Origin: Gammaproteobacteria bacterium
GTDB taxonomy: Bacteria > Pseudomonadota > Gammaproteobacteria > Pseudomonadales > Pseudohongiellaceae
Assembly: GCA_024639905.1 (NCBI GenBank)
Contig: JAHEGE010000006.1
Span: 62,001-126,000, forward strand
DNA: 64,000 bases
Direction of reading: 5' to 3'
Shown: in pieces, positions 33,975-43,092 of the stretch
How positions within the stretch are numbered: the first letter of the stretch is position 1
Layout of the letters: each line of letters begins with the position of its first letter
Notes under the pieces: generated by a model
The model's database searches: none
Told to the model about the DNA's origin: nothing
The model's input: only the letters and a program-made list of their open reading frames with translations
Translations under genes and position numbers: made by a program

Positions 33975-35150
33975 ATGGATAAATTCAGCGATATAAGACC
34001 CTATCAGGATGGCGAAGTCAGAGCTGTTCTCGATTCACTTCTGACTGATCGTGAAATGCTTAATAGCATCGCCCGCTTCTACGCCCCTCGTCTTTCGCGG
34101 CTCATGCCGCCGCTGACTCGCTGGCTCGCTCGGAGAAAGTTGACGCAACAGCTTGAGGGTGTCGACTCCATCAAAGAGATGCAGCATGTTATCGCCAACT
34201 ATATGGACAAAATGATCGAGGATACGACGACCTCGCTCACGCATTCGGGTATGGAAAATTTGGTGCCTGGACGCAGCTATCTGTTCGTGAGCAATCATCG
34301 CGACATCGCTATGGATCCGGCGTTTGTTAACTACATGCTCTATCACGCGGGTTTCGAGACTTTGCAAATCGCGATTGGCGACAATCTGCTCAAGAAGCCT
34401 TTCGTCTCAGATCTCATGCGTCTGAACAAGAGCTTTATTGTGCGGCGTTCAGTCAAGGGGCGTGAGCTCCTCGCCGCCTCGAAACTGCTTTCCGAATACA
34501 TCCACCATTGCATCGAAACCGATAACAATGTGTGGATCGCGCAGCGAGAGGGGCGGGCCAAGGATGGCATAGATCGCACCGATCCTGCGCTGCTTAAGAT
34601 GCTGGCTATCGCTCATCGTAAGGAGCCGTTCGGCGAGAGTTTGAGCCGACTGCATATCGTGCCGGTGACTCTCTCGTATGAATACGATGCCTGCGACGAA
34701 CTCAAGGCGCGCGAGCTCGCCGCCTTAGCGAGTGGGGCCGGGTACGCGAAAGATGATCAGACCGATATTCGTTCTATCGTTACAGGGATGATGGGAGAAA
34801 AGGGCGCGGTACACGTGGCTTTTGGCGCTGAACTTGTCATCGACAGTGACGAGCCTGAGGCAGTCGCCGCGCAAATTGATGCGCAGATTATCGCGAACTA
34901 TCAACTGCGAGACATCAATTATCTCGCGCTCGCGCAGCTTCTGTCGCGTGGGTTATTAACAGAGCCGGAAAAGATTCAAGCCGAAAGGGTGTTAGATCGC
35001 TGGAGCGCCCAGCCAAACGCAGCTGAAGCCTTTTCACTTCGTCTCATGAATGTGGCAGACGACGTGCAAGAATACTGGCTGCGCAGCTACGCGAATGGCG
35101 TATTGATGGCCTCGGAGCTTATCGAAAGCGAGCCCCTAAGCCCTGCCTAG
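33975..35150 (+). CDS. PlsC-like glycerol-phosphate acyltransferase family protein
   Basis: A 391-residue protein with the acyltransferase motif SNHRDIAMDPAFVNYML (His108, Asp110), an HRD form of the usual NHxxxxD block, and later FIVRRSVKG and IAQREGRAKDG, which correspond to blocks II and III. It probably acylates a lysophospholipid or related alcohol at the inner membrane, although no strong transmembrane helix is visible. The gene starts 39 bp after sbcB. Its 3' end overlaps the convergent DUF349 gene by 15 bp. Confidence 0.8.
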   Translation: MDKFSDIRPYQDGEVRAVLDSLLTDREMLNSIARFYAPRLSRLMPPLTRWLARRKLTQQLEGVDSIKEMQHVIANYMDKMIEDTTTSLTHSGMENLVPGRSYLFVSNHRDIAMDPAFVNYMLYHAGFETLQIAIGDNLLKKPFVSDLMRLNKSFIVRRSVKGRELLAASKLLSEYIHHCIETDNNVWIAQREGRAKDGIDRTDPALLKMLAIAHRKEPFGESLSRLHIVPVTLSYEYDACDELKARELAALASGAGYAKDDQTDIRSIVTGMMGEKGAVHVAFGAELVIDSDEPEAVAAQIDAQIIANYQLRDINYLALAQLLSRGLLTEPEKIQAERVLDRWSAQPNAAEAFSLRLMNVADDVQEYWLRSYANGVLMASELIESEPLSPA

Positions 35151-37232
35151 CTTCGCTGCAGCAGCCGCGAATCTTTCGCTCAGCTGATTTCTGAGCTCGA
35201 GGCTCATCGGGCCAAGGCATTGCAATCTCAGCTGTTCGTCTCGTGCATGTTTGATGATGTCCGCTGCGCTTTGCTTAGTCTGCCCGAAGGCGGCCTTTAG
35301 CTGCTCGAGTTGTAGCTGCATGCGTAAGGCCTGATCTTCTTTCGGGGTTTCGGCGTTAGCGCTGATCTCGAGTTCTGTGCACAGCCTGCGAGCTTGCTGT
35401 TCGGCCTGAGTGCTAAGAGCGCTAAGAGTCTTGGCGTCGGTTGCAGAGCTCAGGGCATCAAGGCGCGCCTCGAGAACCTTCACAAGGGCTACGTCATCTG
35501 GGCGTTCCATACCCTTCCAAGCCTCGTGATCGAATGCGTCTTTGCTGGTAGCGAAGGCGTCTGCCGTTGATGCTTCTAAGAGCGACTTCTCGAACTTGTC
35601 TAATACAGCGCTGAGCAACGTTACCGTGGCGATGCGCTGTTGCTGTCGCTTGTCTGGCAGCGACTTGTAGCGTGTATCGAAGCGACGCTTAAGCGTATTG
35701 AAACGTTCTGTTAATGGTTTGCGACGATTGCCTAGGCGCGGATCTAATGCAGCCGAGAATGCCTGTGAGAGATCCTGGTATTTGTCACGTGCTTGGCGGA
35801 AATCCTCGTCTTTCAGTGCAAGCAGCGACTCGAGCGCATCGAGCGTTGAATTTGCCTCTGCACTGACTTTTCCTGTGTCTAATTGTCCACGCGAAGCATC
35901 GCGCCGTGGCCGTTCGCCGCGTTCTGCACCGGACTCATCACGCGCGAAAATTTTGTCGCAGGCGGCGCGGAACGCTTTCCAGTAGGCCTGATCGTCTTTG
36001 TGATTGCTCGGGCCAATCTCTTTCCATTGGCGCTGCAATTCTTTCGCGCCACGCATAGCCTCTCCGCGATCCTCGGAGGCTGCAAGCGCTTCGGCGAGAG
36101 CGATAGCACTCTGCTTACGCTCGGCGTTTTCCTGTCCTGCCTCGCGGCGAAGCTTGCGCAGCGCGTTAAGCACCGCGTAGTAGCGTTTTTGCAGCTCTTT
36201 GATCTTCGATTGTTCGACTGGGGCGGTAGCCTTCCAGCGCTCTTCTGCCGCACTAACGAGACGCGCGATCTCCGCCGAGAGCTTTTGCTCGGCAGCCTTG
36301 GATTCGGAATCTGAGTCCGACGTATTCTCGGTCGGTGCCGGAGCGCTCAAACGTGAAAGTTCGGCTTCGAGCTCATCACAGAGTAAGAGTCGCTGCTCGT
36401 AATTTTCGACGAGCGCATTCTTACGCTGTTTAAAGTGGTCTTTGCACGGTGCATAAGCCTCGTCTGACAGTTTTTTAAATTTCTTCCAGAGCGACTCATT
36501 CTGCTGTGACCTGCCCAGTGATTTCCATTCTTGATGTGCCGCGCTTATTGCCTTTGCCCGCTCGCCGCCTTGCGTATCTGATTCAAGCAGTAACTGCATT
36601 GCGGTGATGAGTTCCTTCTTCTTCTCAGCCGAGGCGAAGAGCTTCCAGTCTTTGAGCTCTTGATAACGCACGCGGTGCTCATTGAGTTGCTTCTGCACCG
36701 CGTTGCGCAGTTTGCCGCTTAACGGCCCCAGCGCAGCTTGGACTTTGTCCCATGCAGACAGACTTGCTTCCGAATTGCCTGCCTCGAGTGATTCTTTGAG
36801 CGTTTCGATAGCGGCGTGAGCTTTGGCGCTCATCTCTTCTTGGTGAGCTTTGTTTTGTGCGAGCAGCTCTACCATATGTTGGTGGAGTTCGACTCCGCGG
36901 GCCTTCGCTGACTCAGACTGCTCGGAAAGCTGCTTGCGAATTTCACCGAGGCGATTACCGATGCTGTTGATATCGGTGGTTTGCTTAGCACTCAATGCGA
37001 GGACTATTGGATCGATGATGACAAGCTCCGCCACTGGGTCGGCGTAAACGGGCTGGGTTTTTTCCCCAGGCGTGCCGCCAGTCTTGTTTTCTGCAGGGGC
37101 TGGATCGGCGGGCAACTCAGTCGCTTGTGTGTCTGCGGCGTGGACAATGGCGTCCGCTTCGCTTGATGGCGTGAGGCTCGCCTCTGTTTCGGGAAGCTGC
37201 TCTTCGGGAGTTGCTGTATCGGGTGCTGTCAT
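35136..37232 (-). CDS. DUF349-domain coiled-coil protein
   Basis: A 698-residue, highly charged helical protein. Repeats of the DUF349 type are recognisable from their tryptophan signature: HQEWKSLGRSQQNESLWKKF, RWKATAPVE, ELQRQWKEIGPSNHKDDQAYW and RFDTRYKSL. The N-terminal 70 residues are acidic and Pro/Ala-rich. The family occurs in proteobacteria and actinobacteria without a firmly established role. It is divergent from dinG. Confidence 0.85.
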   Translation of the reverse strand: MTAPDTATPEEQLPETEASLTPSSEADAIVHAADTQATELPADPAPAENKTGGTPGEKTQPVYADPVAELVIIDPIVLALSAKQTTDINSIGNRLGEIRKQLSEQSESAKARGVELHQHMVELLAQNKAHQEEMSAKAHAAIETLKESLEAGNSEASLSAWDKVQAALGPLSGKLRNAVQKQLNEHRVRYQELKDWKLFASAEKKKELITAMQLLLESDTQGGERAKAISAAHQEWKSLGRSQQNESLWKKFKKLSDEAYAPCKDHFKQRKNALVENYEQRLLLCDELEAELSRLSAPAPTENTSDSDSESKAAEQKLSAEIARLVSAAEERWKATAPVEQSKIKELQKRYYAVLNALRKLRREAGQENAERKQSAIALAEALAASEDRGEAMRGAKELQRQWKEIGPSNHKDDQAYWKAFRAACDKIFARDESGAERGERPRRDASRGQLDTGKVSAEANSTLDALESLLALKDEDFRQARDKYQDLSQAFSAALDPRLGNRRKPLTERFNTLKRRFDTRYKSLPDKRQQQRIATVTLLSAVLDKFEKSLLEASTADAFATSKDAFDHEAWKGMERPDDVALVKVLEARLDALSSATDAKTLSALSTQAEQQARRLCTELEISANAETPKEDQALRMQLQLEQLKAAFGQTKQSAADIIKHARDEQLRLQCLGPMSLELRNQLSERFAAAAAKLGRA

Positions 37233-37322
37233 AACATGGGCCGTGGTGTGTGGGACATTGCGTAGTGGCTGAGTTTATCAGAACTTGATTGGCTGCCGAC
37301 ACTATGAATCTGCGTGCAGCTG

Positions 37323-37339
37323 CTATACTGCTAGTATAG
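37323..37339. promoter_or_regulatory. Inverted repeat in the DUF349/dinG divergent promoter region
   Basis: CTATAC and GTATAG form a perfect 6-bp inverted repeat around a 5-nt centre, 66-82 bp upstream of the dinG ATG. TATACT within it could be a -10 element. It does not match the CTGT-N8-ACAG LexA consensus, so SOS control of dinG is not supported here. Confidence 0.4.
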
Positions 37340-37404
37340 AAGATACGTAGACAATTGCAGCATTAACCCTGCTGTTTTCAGGCAGCCTTGGATTATCCGA
37401 ATTC

Positions 37405-39513
37405 ATGTTAGATCAATCGACGAAAGACGCCATTCAGGGCGCGTATCGCCAACTCCTTAGCGCGCGCGAGTTAACCCCGCGTTATGGCCAGCGCCTGATG
37501 ATCGCCGAGATTGCGAAGACGCTTGGCAGCATTGGCCCCAGTCAAGATAAGCCGCCGCTTATCGTTATAGAGGCAGGTACGGGAACAGGCAAGACTATGG
37601 CCTACACGTTGGCGGTGTTACCGATCGCGCGTGAACTGGGTCTGAAGGTGATTATTGCCACCGCCACCGTGGCGCTACAGGAACAGGTCATCCAGAAAGA
37701 CCTGCCAGAAATTTTAGAGGCCAGCGATCTGAACTTCAGCGTGTCCTTGGCCAAGGGGCGCGGGCGTTACCTCTGCCTCAGCAAGCTCGATATGCTGCTA
37801 AGCGGCAGTGATTCCTTGCAGGCGATGATGGACCTCTATGGTGATGATGTCAGTGGTGAAGGCGACCACGTGCTCTACGAGTCGCTGCTTACTGCGCTTA
37901 GCGACGGCTCGTGGGATGGTGATCGCGATACCTGGCGCACGCTCATCAGCGAGGAGAACTGGCGTCCGCTTACCGTCGATAACTCCCAATGTATGGGCCC
38001 TAAATGCAGTAATTTCCGCCAGTGCTGCTTTTACAACGCGCGCGACTCGATGGCCTCTGCGGATTGTATTGTTAGCAACCACGACCTAGTACTCGCAGAC
38101 CTCGCCTTGGGAGGAGGCGTCATCCTGCCGGAGCCAGAAGACTGTCTGTATGTATTCGATGAGGCGCATCATCTGCCTCTGAAGAGTAATAACCATTTCG
38201 CGACTATGACGCGCATCAAGTCGACTATGAATTGGCTGGAGAAGTCAGAGAAGCTGTTCAAGGGGCTACAAAAAGACGAATTCATGGACGCGAAGGCGCA
38301 GAAGTCATTAGCGATGCTGAGTGCGAGCTTGCGCACAGAGCTCGATGTCGCGTGGGTCCTGCTTGAGCAGATCGCTGAAGCCGTGGATACATCGGACAGC
38401 TACGAGGATCGTGTCACCCATGCATTCGAGCTCGGCGTCGTCCCTGAGCCTATCCGCGCCGCGTCGCAGAATCTAGCGACGCTGTTTACGCGTCTCGCGG
38501 CGAGCTTGCAGTCGGTGGTGGACGAGCTCAAAGAAGCGCTAGAAGAGGGCGCTGAACCGGCACGCAAGACGCTCGCTGAGCAATGGTATGGCGTAACTGG
38601 CAGTGCGCAGCAGCGTGCAGAATCCTGCTTGAATTTGTGGGCTAATTACGCCGCGCAAGACCAGTCGTCACGCGCACCTAACGCCCGTTGGCTTAGCTAC
38701 AACCCCGGTGATGCCTACCCTGACATCACGCTTGCTACCAGCCCAGTACTCGCTGCGGACGCGTTGCAGGAACGGTTGTGGGAACGCTGTGCCGGCGCAG
38801 TACTCACCTCGGCTACTCTCTCTGCGCTGGGCGAATTCTCTATGCTTAAAATGCGCGCGGGGCTTCCCGAGCACGCGCAGTATCTGCGCATCCTGAGTCC
38901 ATTCAAATTCAGCGAAGTCGCAACGCTAACGGTCCCGAAAATGGGTTGTTTACCATCGAACGTCCAGGCTCATACAGATTTCATCGCGCGTGCCATCCCC
39001 GATCTCGTCGATCGAAAAGCAGGTTCCCTTATGCTTTTCAGTAGCCGTCGACAGATGCTCGATGTGATGGAGCAGTTGCCGCGAGAATGGGTAGATAAAG
39101 TGTTGTGTCAGGACGATTTCCAGAAATCGCAACTCATTGCCTATCACCGTCAGCGGATAGACGACGGGGAGGGGAGTTTGATTTTCGGCCTCGCGAGCTT
39201 CGCTGAGGGGGTGGACCTTCCGGGCAAATATTGCACTCATGTGTTGATCGCAAAGATCCCCTTCGCAGTGCCGAACGAGCCTATAGAGATGACCTTGGCG
39301 AAATGGGTAGAACAGCAGGGTCTCAACCCCTTCATGACCCTCACCGTGCCCGATGCCGCGTTTAAGCTCGTCCAAGCGACTGGTCGCTTGCTCCGCAACG
39401 AAACCGACTCCGGTAAGATTACAATCTTCGATGAGCGGCTTTCTACTCAGCGTTACGGACGGACAATCATCGACTCGCTGCCGCCCTATAAACTCGAATT
39501 ACTTAAAGCCTAG
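37405..39513 (+). CDS. dinG: ATP-dependent DNA helicase DinG
   Basis: An XPD-like superfamily 2 helicase of 702 residues that unwinds 5' overhang DNA, R-loops and D-loops. Walker A is EAGTGTGKT (near residue 52), Walker B is FDEAHH, and the 4Fe-4S cluster cysteines are in CMGPKCSNFRQCCF. The C-terminal LVQATGRLLRNETDSG is motif VI. Its last bases overlap a convergent small gene by 4 bp. Confidence 0.95.
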   Translation: MLDQSTKDAIQGAYRQLLSARELTPRYGQRLMIAEIAKTLGSIGPSQDKPPLIVIEAGTGTGKTMAYTLAVLPIARELGLKVIIATATVALQEQVIQKDLPEILEASDLNFSVSLAKGRGRYLCLSKLDMLLSGSDSLQAMMDLYGDDVSGEGDHVLYESLLTALSDGSWDGDRDTWRTLISEENWRPLTVDNSQCMGPKCSNFRQCCFYNARDSMASADCIVSNHDLVLADLALGGGVILPEPEDCLYVFDEAHHLPLKSNNHFATMTRIKSTMNWLEKSEKLFKGLQKDEFMDAKAQKSLAMLSASLRTELDVAWVLLEQIAEAVDTSDSYEDRVTHAFELGVVPEPIRAASQNLATLFTRLAASLQSVVDELKEALEEGAEPARKTLAEQWYGVTGSAQQRAESCLNLWANYAAQDQSSRAPNARWLSYNPGDAYPDITLATSPVLAADALQERLWERCAGAVLTSATLSALGEFSMLKMRAGLPEHAQYLRILSPFKFSEVATLTVPKMGCLPSNVQAHTDFIARAIPDLVDRKAGSLMLFSSRRQMLDVMEQLPREWVDKVLCQDDFQKSQLIAYHRQRIDDGEGSLIFGLASFAEGVDLPGKYCTHVLIAKIPFAVPNEPIEMTLAKWVEQQGLNPFMTLTVPDAAFKLVQATGRLLRNETDSGKITIFDERLSTQRYGRTIIDSLPPYKLELLKA

Positions 39514-39677
39514 GCGTTAAGTCTGCGAGCCACGAAGAAACCAACGGCAGCGCCAACTAAGCTGGTTAAAAGTAGCTGGTCGAAGGTGATGCCGAGGCCG
39601 AAGCCGAGCACTAAGCCCATGGTGATGGCAAGGGCGTAGGTCCCTTGCTTGGTATCGCGTTTCTTCTTGCGGGTCAT
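39510..39677 (-). CDS. Small two-helix membrane protein
   Basis: A 55-residue protein: a basic start MTRKKKRDTKQ, then two hydrophobic segments (YALAITMGLVLGFGLGITF and LLTSLVGAAVGFFVA) and a short basic tail. GGAGGAG lies 6 nt upstream of ATG 39677, strong support for translation. The helices are glycine-rich, as in small glycine-zipper membrane proteins. Function unknown. It is immediately upstream on the minus strand of nothing else; the cyclophilin gene is 39 bp further and also minus. Confidence 0.7.
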   Translation of the reverse strand: MTRKKKRDTKQGTYALAITMGLVLGFGLGITFDQLLLTSLVGAAVGFFVARRLNA

Positions 39678-39715
39678 GTGTTTCTCCTCCCACAGACGTT
39701 GTTGGACCAATTGCC

Positions 39716-40606
39716 CTAGAGCGCGCGGAGCGAGTAAATCGCGACGGCATCGCCCGGATTGTCTTCAGTGCTGATCGGGTTTGCGCCTATAGAGTCCGCC
39801 GTGTCTAGGCCTTCTACGATGCGACCAATCGGTGTCATACGACCATCTAGCCAAGGGCTATCGACGAGAGCAATGAAGATCTCAGGAGTGGCACTGCCAG
39901 CCGGGTCAGAAACGAGCGCCACGGTGCCTCGGACCATCATCGGCGTGTCGAGCCCGGTTGAGAAGCGGTGGCCTAGATTGCTTAACGCGTCAGCGACATT
40001 CATCTCTTGGAGTTTTTCTAATACGCGCGAGGAGTTGCCCGCTACAGCCGCCGCGTCATGAATGCCCATGGTAGCGTAGAGCGGAGCTAGGATCTCGCGC
40101 TCGAATTGTGCGCGCGAGGCAATGCCTAGTCGAGGGGCGACGTCCCCTTGGTCGCTGAGTAAGGGCTCCTCGTTTAAGCCGAGGTCGCCTGCATCGATCT
40201 CCTCCGCTAAGGTTTGCGGCATCAGGCCGTAACGATGATCGGCGGGGTTGCCAAACCTAAGGCTCATGGCTGTAACGGGCTTAAAACTCGATTGGTCGTA
40301 GTATCGCGTCTGCATCGAGGTGCCCGAGAACGCGTACCGGCCTTCGATGAGATCGAGTGTGCGAGCGACGTTGCGTGGCGCAGCGCCGGGTAGGAGTTCT
40401 ATGTAGAGCGGACCTTGGGATGAGAACAGGGCGATGAGCGGATTGCTGGCATCCTGCATCTGCGTGCGGGCACTGGTTTCGTCGGCGAAAATAGCGGGGG
40501 CCGAGGCGAAAGTCATGCTAGCAACAAGGAGTGCCGCTAAGCGTGAAACTGAATTGCTTTTAGATAAGAAAGCAGCTCGACAGTGAGCGCCTGGGTGTTT
40601 TCTCAT
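39716..40606 (-). CDS. Exported cyclophilin-like peptidyl-prolyl isomerase
   Basis: A 296-residue protein with a signal peptide (run ending SAPAIFADE). The core resembles a divergent cyclophilin: LYIELLPGAAPRNVARTLDLIEGRYAFSGTSMQTRYY near the N-terminus and IFIALVDSPWLDGRMTPIGRIVEGLDTADSI near the C-terminus, with a longer insert between. Canonical catalytic residues are not all evident, so activity is uncertain. The ATG overlaps the nucleotidyltransferase stop (4 nt). Confidence 0.72.
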   Translation of the reverse strand: MRKHPGAHCRAAFLSKSNSVSRLAALLVASMTFASAPAIFADETSARTQMQDASNPLIALFSSQGPLYIELLPGAAPRNVARTLDLIEGRYAFSGTSMQTRYYDQSSFKPVTAMSLRFGNPADHRYGLMPQTLAEEIDAGDLGLNEEPLLSDQGDVAPRLGIASRAQFEREILAPLYATMGIHDAAAVAGNSSRVLEKLQEMNVADALSNLGHRFSTGLDTPMMVRGTVALVSDPAGSATPEIFIALVDSPWLDGRMTPIGRIVEGLDTADSIGANPISTEDNPGDAVAIYSLRAL

Positions 40607-41253
40607 GTGCCGGACTCGAGGTCATCGCGCGTGTCTATGTCCCTGAGTATACCGCCATCATCTATGTCGAGCGCAAGAGTTTGCGCAGCGTGCTTATTGA
40701 GTAACTCTCTTGCCCCGGTGTCACCCTGTAGCTGTCGTAGTTCATCAAAATAGCTGGAGCCGAAAGCGGTTGGTTGGCCGCGTTTGCCTTCAAAGTACGG
40801 CGTAACGAGGGAGGCCGAAGAGCAGCGCTCTGCGAGTAAGGCATACGTCTGTGCGCACACATAGGGCATATCGGCTAGGCAAACGAGGCACACTTCCCAC
40901 CCATCGATCTGCTGAGCGGCGAAGCTAAGGCTCGCTCCCATACCTAGGTGGGCGGCGTCGAATTCGACTAGCCTCACTATCGGGGCGGCTGGCGGTGACA
41001 CATGTCGAGAGAGTGTTTTATCGATGCTGGCTGTGAACTCGGCCGTCATTTCAGGTCGGCAAACAATGATGATCTCTTCGGCGCTCTGGCTTAATCGGGA
41101 GAGTGTCTGTTCGAAGACGGTGGCCGCTACATGAGGAAGAGGGGCTAACAGTTTGCTGCCGCGGAAGCGTCGGCTAAAGCCGGCGGCAAGCAGCAGTGCT
41201 CCTGCTCTTACTTTGTGGCGAGGTGGAGGATTTTGCTGTAGGGATGTCACCAT
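40603..41253 (-). CDS. MobA/MocA-like NTP transferase
   Basis: A 216-residue nucleotidyltransferase with the signature AGALLLAAGFSRRFRGSKLL (GxxLAAGxSxRxGxxK type) and VCLVCLADMPYV for metal binding. The closest match by eye is MocA-type molybdenum cofactor cytidylyltransferase or related MobA-like enzymes. Together with xdhC at 27.4 kb it hints at a molybdenum hydroxylase elsewhere in the genome. It is translationally coupled to the cyclophilin-like gene. Confidence 0.8.
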   Translation of the reverse strand: MVTSLQQNPPPRHKVRAGALLLAAGFSRRFRGSKLLAPLPHVAATVFEQTLSRLSQSAEEIIIVCRPEMTAEFTASIDKTLSRHVSPPAAPIVRLVEFDAAHLGMGASLSFAAQQIDGWEVCLVCLADMPYVCAQTYALLAERCSSASLVTPYFEGKRGQPTAFGSSYFDELRQLQGDTGARELLNKHAAQTLALDIDDGGILRDIDTRDDLESGT

Positions 41254-41267
41254 GGTGTCTGCGCCGC

Positions 41268-41621
41268 TTAGTGCAGTACTTTGGCGATATCGTGGTCCTC
41301 ATTCTGTCGGTCTTTTTTTTGGCCTTTTTGTCGTCCTTTGCCGCTATCCTCGACGATGTCGACAATGAAGCTGGGCCGCTCCTTTACAAGCTTTGTCGGC
41401 TCTGCGTTACTCGCCGCATACGGTTGGTCGTTACCTGCTTGTGCAGCAGCGACTATCTGCTCGCCAAGATGGGCGCGCAGGCGATTGACGACGCTAGACA
41501 TCACCTCGATGGTTTGGCTCAGCTGGTCGAGAGTGAGGAGGGTGCGTTCAGGATCCTTGCTCGTCGCGCCCTCTGCTGAAGTGTCGTGCATGGCTGACTG
41601 TGTGGGTTTCTTATCGCTCAC
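41268..41621 (-). CDS. Small hypothetical protein with GTG start
   Basis: A 117-residue polar protein; the central segment LLTLDQLSQTIEVMSSVVNRLRAHL is a likely amphipathic helix or coiled coil, the C-terminus is Lys/Gln/Asp-rich. The start is GTG 41621 with AGGAG 5 nt upstream. It lies on the same strand between nrdB and the nucleotidyltransferase with tight spacing (14 bp to the latter). Function unknown. An overlapping plus-strand frame is longer but has no such context. Confidence 0.55.
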   Translation of the reverse strand: MSDKKPTQSAMHDTSAEGATSKDPERTLLTLDQLSQTIEVMSSVVNRLRAHLGEQIVAAAQAGNDQPYAASNAEPTKLVKERPSFIVDIVEDSGKGRQKGQKKDRQNEDHDIAKVLH

Positions 41622-41725
41622 GCGATCTCCTGCTCTATTGGTTTGCGTCCAGAACGCCCGGCTCGAATCCTTCGCGCCGGGCAGACAACTCTGGCTTTAT
41701 CTGGCCTTCAGCTTTGCCGAATGCC

Positions 41726-42994
41726 TTAGTCCCAGGTGAGGGCGCCGCCGGTTTGGTACTCGATTACACGGGTCTCGAAGAAATTCTTCTCTTTGCGCAA
41801 GTCCATGATTTCAGACATCCACGGGAAAGGATTCTCGACACCGGCGAACTGCTCTGGCAGACCAATCTGCACGAGGCGACGGTTGGCGATGAACTGGAGG
41901 TATTCTTCCATCATCGAGGCATTCATACCTAATACGCCGCGTGGCATTGTGTCGCGCGCGTACTCGATCTCTAGCTGTGTCGCTTCTAGAATCATCTGCG
42001 TTGCAGTTTGCTTGAGTTCGTCGGTCCACAGTCCAGGATTCTCAAACTTGATTTGGTTAATCATGTCGATGCCAAAGTTGAGGTGCATAGACTCATCACG
42101 CAGGATGTATTGGAACTGCTCAGAGGTGCCGGTCATTTTATTGCGGCGTCCCATCGACAGTATTTGCGTGAATCCGCAGTAGAAGAAAATGCCTTCCAAG
42201 CAGCAATAGAATGCGATCAGGTTCTTTAGCAGCGCCTGGTCGTTTTCACGAGTACCGGTGTTGAATTTCGGATCGCTAAGCTCGCGGGTGTACTTGAGCC
42301 CCCATGAGGCCTTTTTCGCGACCGACGGTACCTCGTGGTACATATTAAAGATCTCACCTTCATCCATAGATAAAGACTCGATGCAGTATTGGTAGGCGTG
42401 GGTATGTATCGCTTCCTCGAACGCTTGACGCAGGATGTACTGACGGCATTCTGGGTTGGTGATTAGGCGATAGATAGCAAGCACTAGATTGTTGGCTACT
42501 AAGGAGTCTGCTGTTGAGAAAAAGCCTAAGTTACGCTTTACGATGAGACGCTCATCCGCAGTTAACCCCTGTGGGTTCTTCCATAACGCGATATCCGCAT
42601 TCATGTTGACCTCTTGCGGCATCCAGTGATTGGCGCAGCCGTCGAGGTATTTCTGCCAAGCCCAGTCGTATTTGAAGGGGACGAGCTGGTTGAGGTCGGC
42701 GCGGCAATTAATCATCGCCTTATCGTCTACCGTGACACGCGTAGCTGTGCCCTCGAGTTCTTCGATACCAGCGCTGGCATCAAGTGCCGCGACAGCCTGC
42801 TGCGCACGGAGTACCGCTTCGTTCTCCGCTGCTTGCGCGGCTACCGATTCGGCGCTGGCACTGACGGGCGCTGGATGCTCAGGAGCTGGAGCTGGCTCTG
42901 CTTGTTCGGCGCTTAATGTGGATGCCGCTGCGTCAACAACTGGCGCTGCCGGCTCTGCGCTAGGCTCTTTTTCGAATTCATCCCAAGATAACAT
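41726..42994 (-). CDS. nrdB: Ribonucleoside-diphosphate reductase beta subunit (class Ia)
   Basis: Holds the diiron-tyrosyl radical cofactor for nucleotide reduction. The iron ligand region [15 protein letters not shown] includes the probable radical tyrosine, and [10 protein letters not shown] provides later ligands. The 422-residue length includes an N-terminal Ala/Glu/Pro-rich extension of about 60 residues before the conserved core begins at [12 protein letters not shown] 42994 has GAGG upstream; an in-frame TTG at 43009 is less likely. It follows nrdA with a 98-bp gap carrying a strong hairpin. Confidence 0.93.
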   Translation of the reverse strand: MLSWDEFEKEPSAEPAAPVVDAAASTLSAEQAEPAPAPEHPAPVSASAESVAAQAAENEAVLRAQQAVAALDASAGIEELEGTATRVTVDDKAMINCRADLNQLVPFKYDWAWQKYLDGCANHWMPQEVNMNADIALWKNPQGLTADERLIVKRNLGFFSTADSLVANNLVLAIYRLITNPECRQYILRQAFEEAIHTHAYQYCIESLSMDEGEIFNMYHEVPSVAKKASWGLKYTRELSDPKFNTGTRENDQALLKNLIAFYCCLEGIFFYCGFTQILSMGRRNKMTGTSEQFQYILRDESMHLNFGIDMINQIKFENPGLWTDELKQTATQMILEATQLEIEYARDTMPRGVLGMNASMMEEYLQFIANRRLVQIGLPEQFAGVENPFPWMSEIMDLRKEKNFFETRVIEYQTGGALTWD

Positions 42995-43056
42995 AGTGTC
43001 TTTCCTCAATTAGCAGCAGCGTCCCTGCAGCTATTTATACGGTGTTCTATTAACAG

Positions 43057-43083
43057 CCTTCCCGCGGCTACGCCGCGGGAAGG
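43057..43083. repeat. Perfect 12-bp inverted repeat between nrdA and nrdB
   Basis: CCTTCCCGCGGC and GCCGCGGGAAGG pair perfectly around a 3-nt loop (tac), 9 bp after the nrdA stop and before the nrdB start. No T-run follows on the minus strand, so it may be an attenuator or mRNA-stability hairpin that sets the NrdA:NrdB ratio, rather than a full terminator. Confidence 0.85.
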
Positions 43084-43092
43084 TATGGCGTG

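Noticed and set aside
37233-37404. LexA box controlling dinG
   Set aside because: No CTGT-N8-ACAG sequence is present; only an unrelated CTATAC/GTATAG inverted repeat was found.
41196-41739. Plus-strand frames (127 and 152 codons) opposite the small protein and the nrdB end
   Set aside because: They overlap nrdB and the GTG-start gene with an AGGAG site; their cysteine- and serine-rich translations look like antisense shadows.
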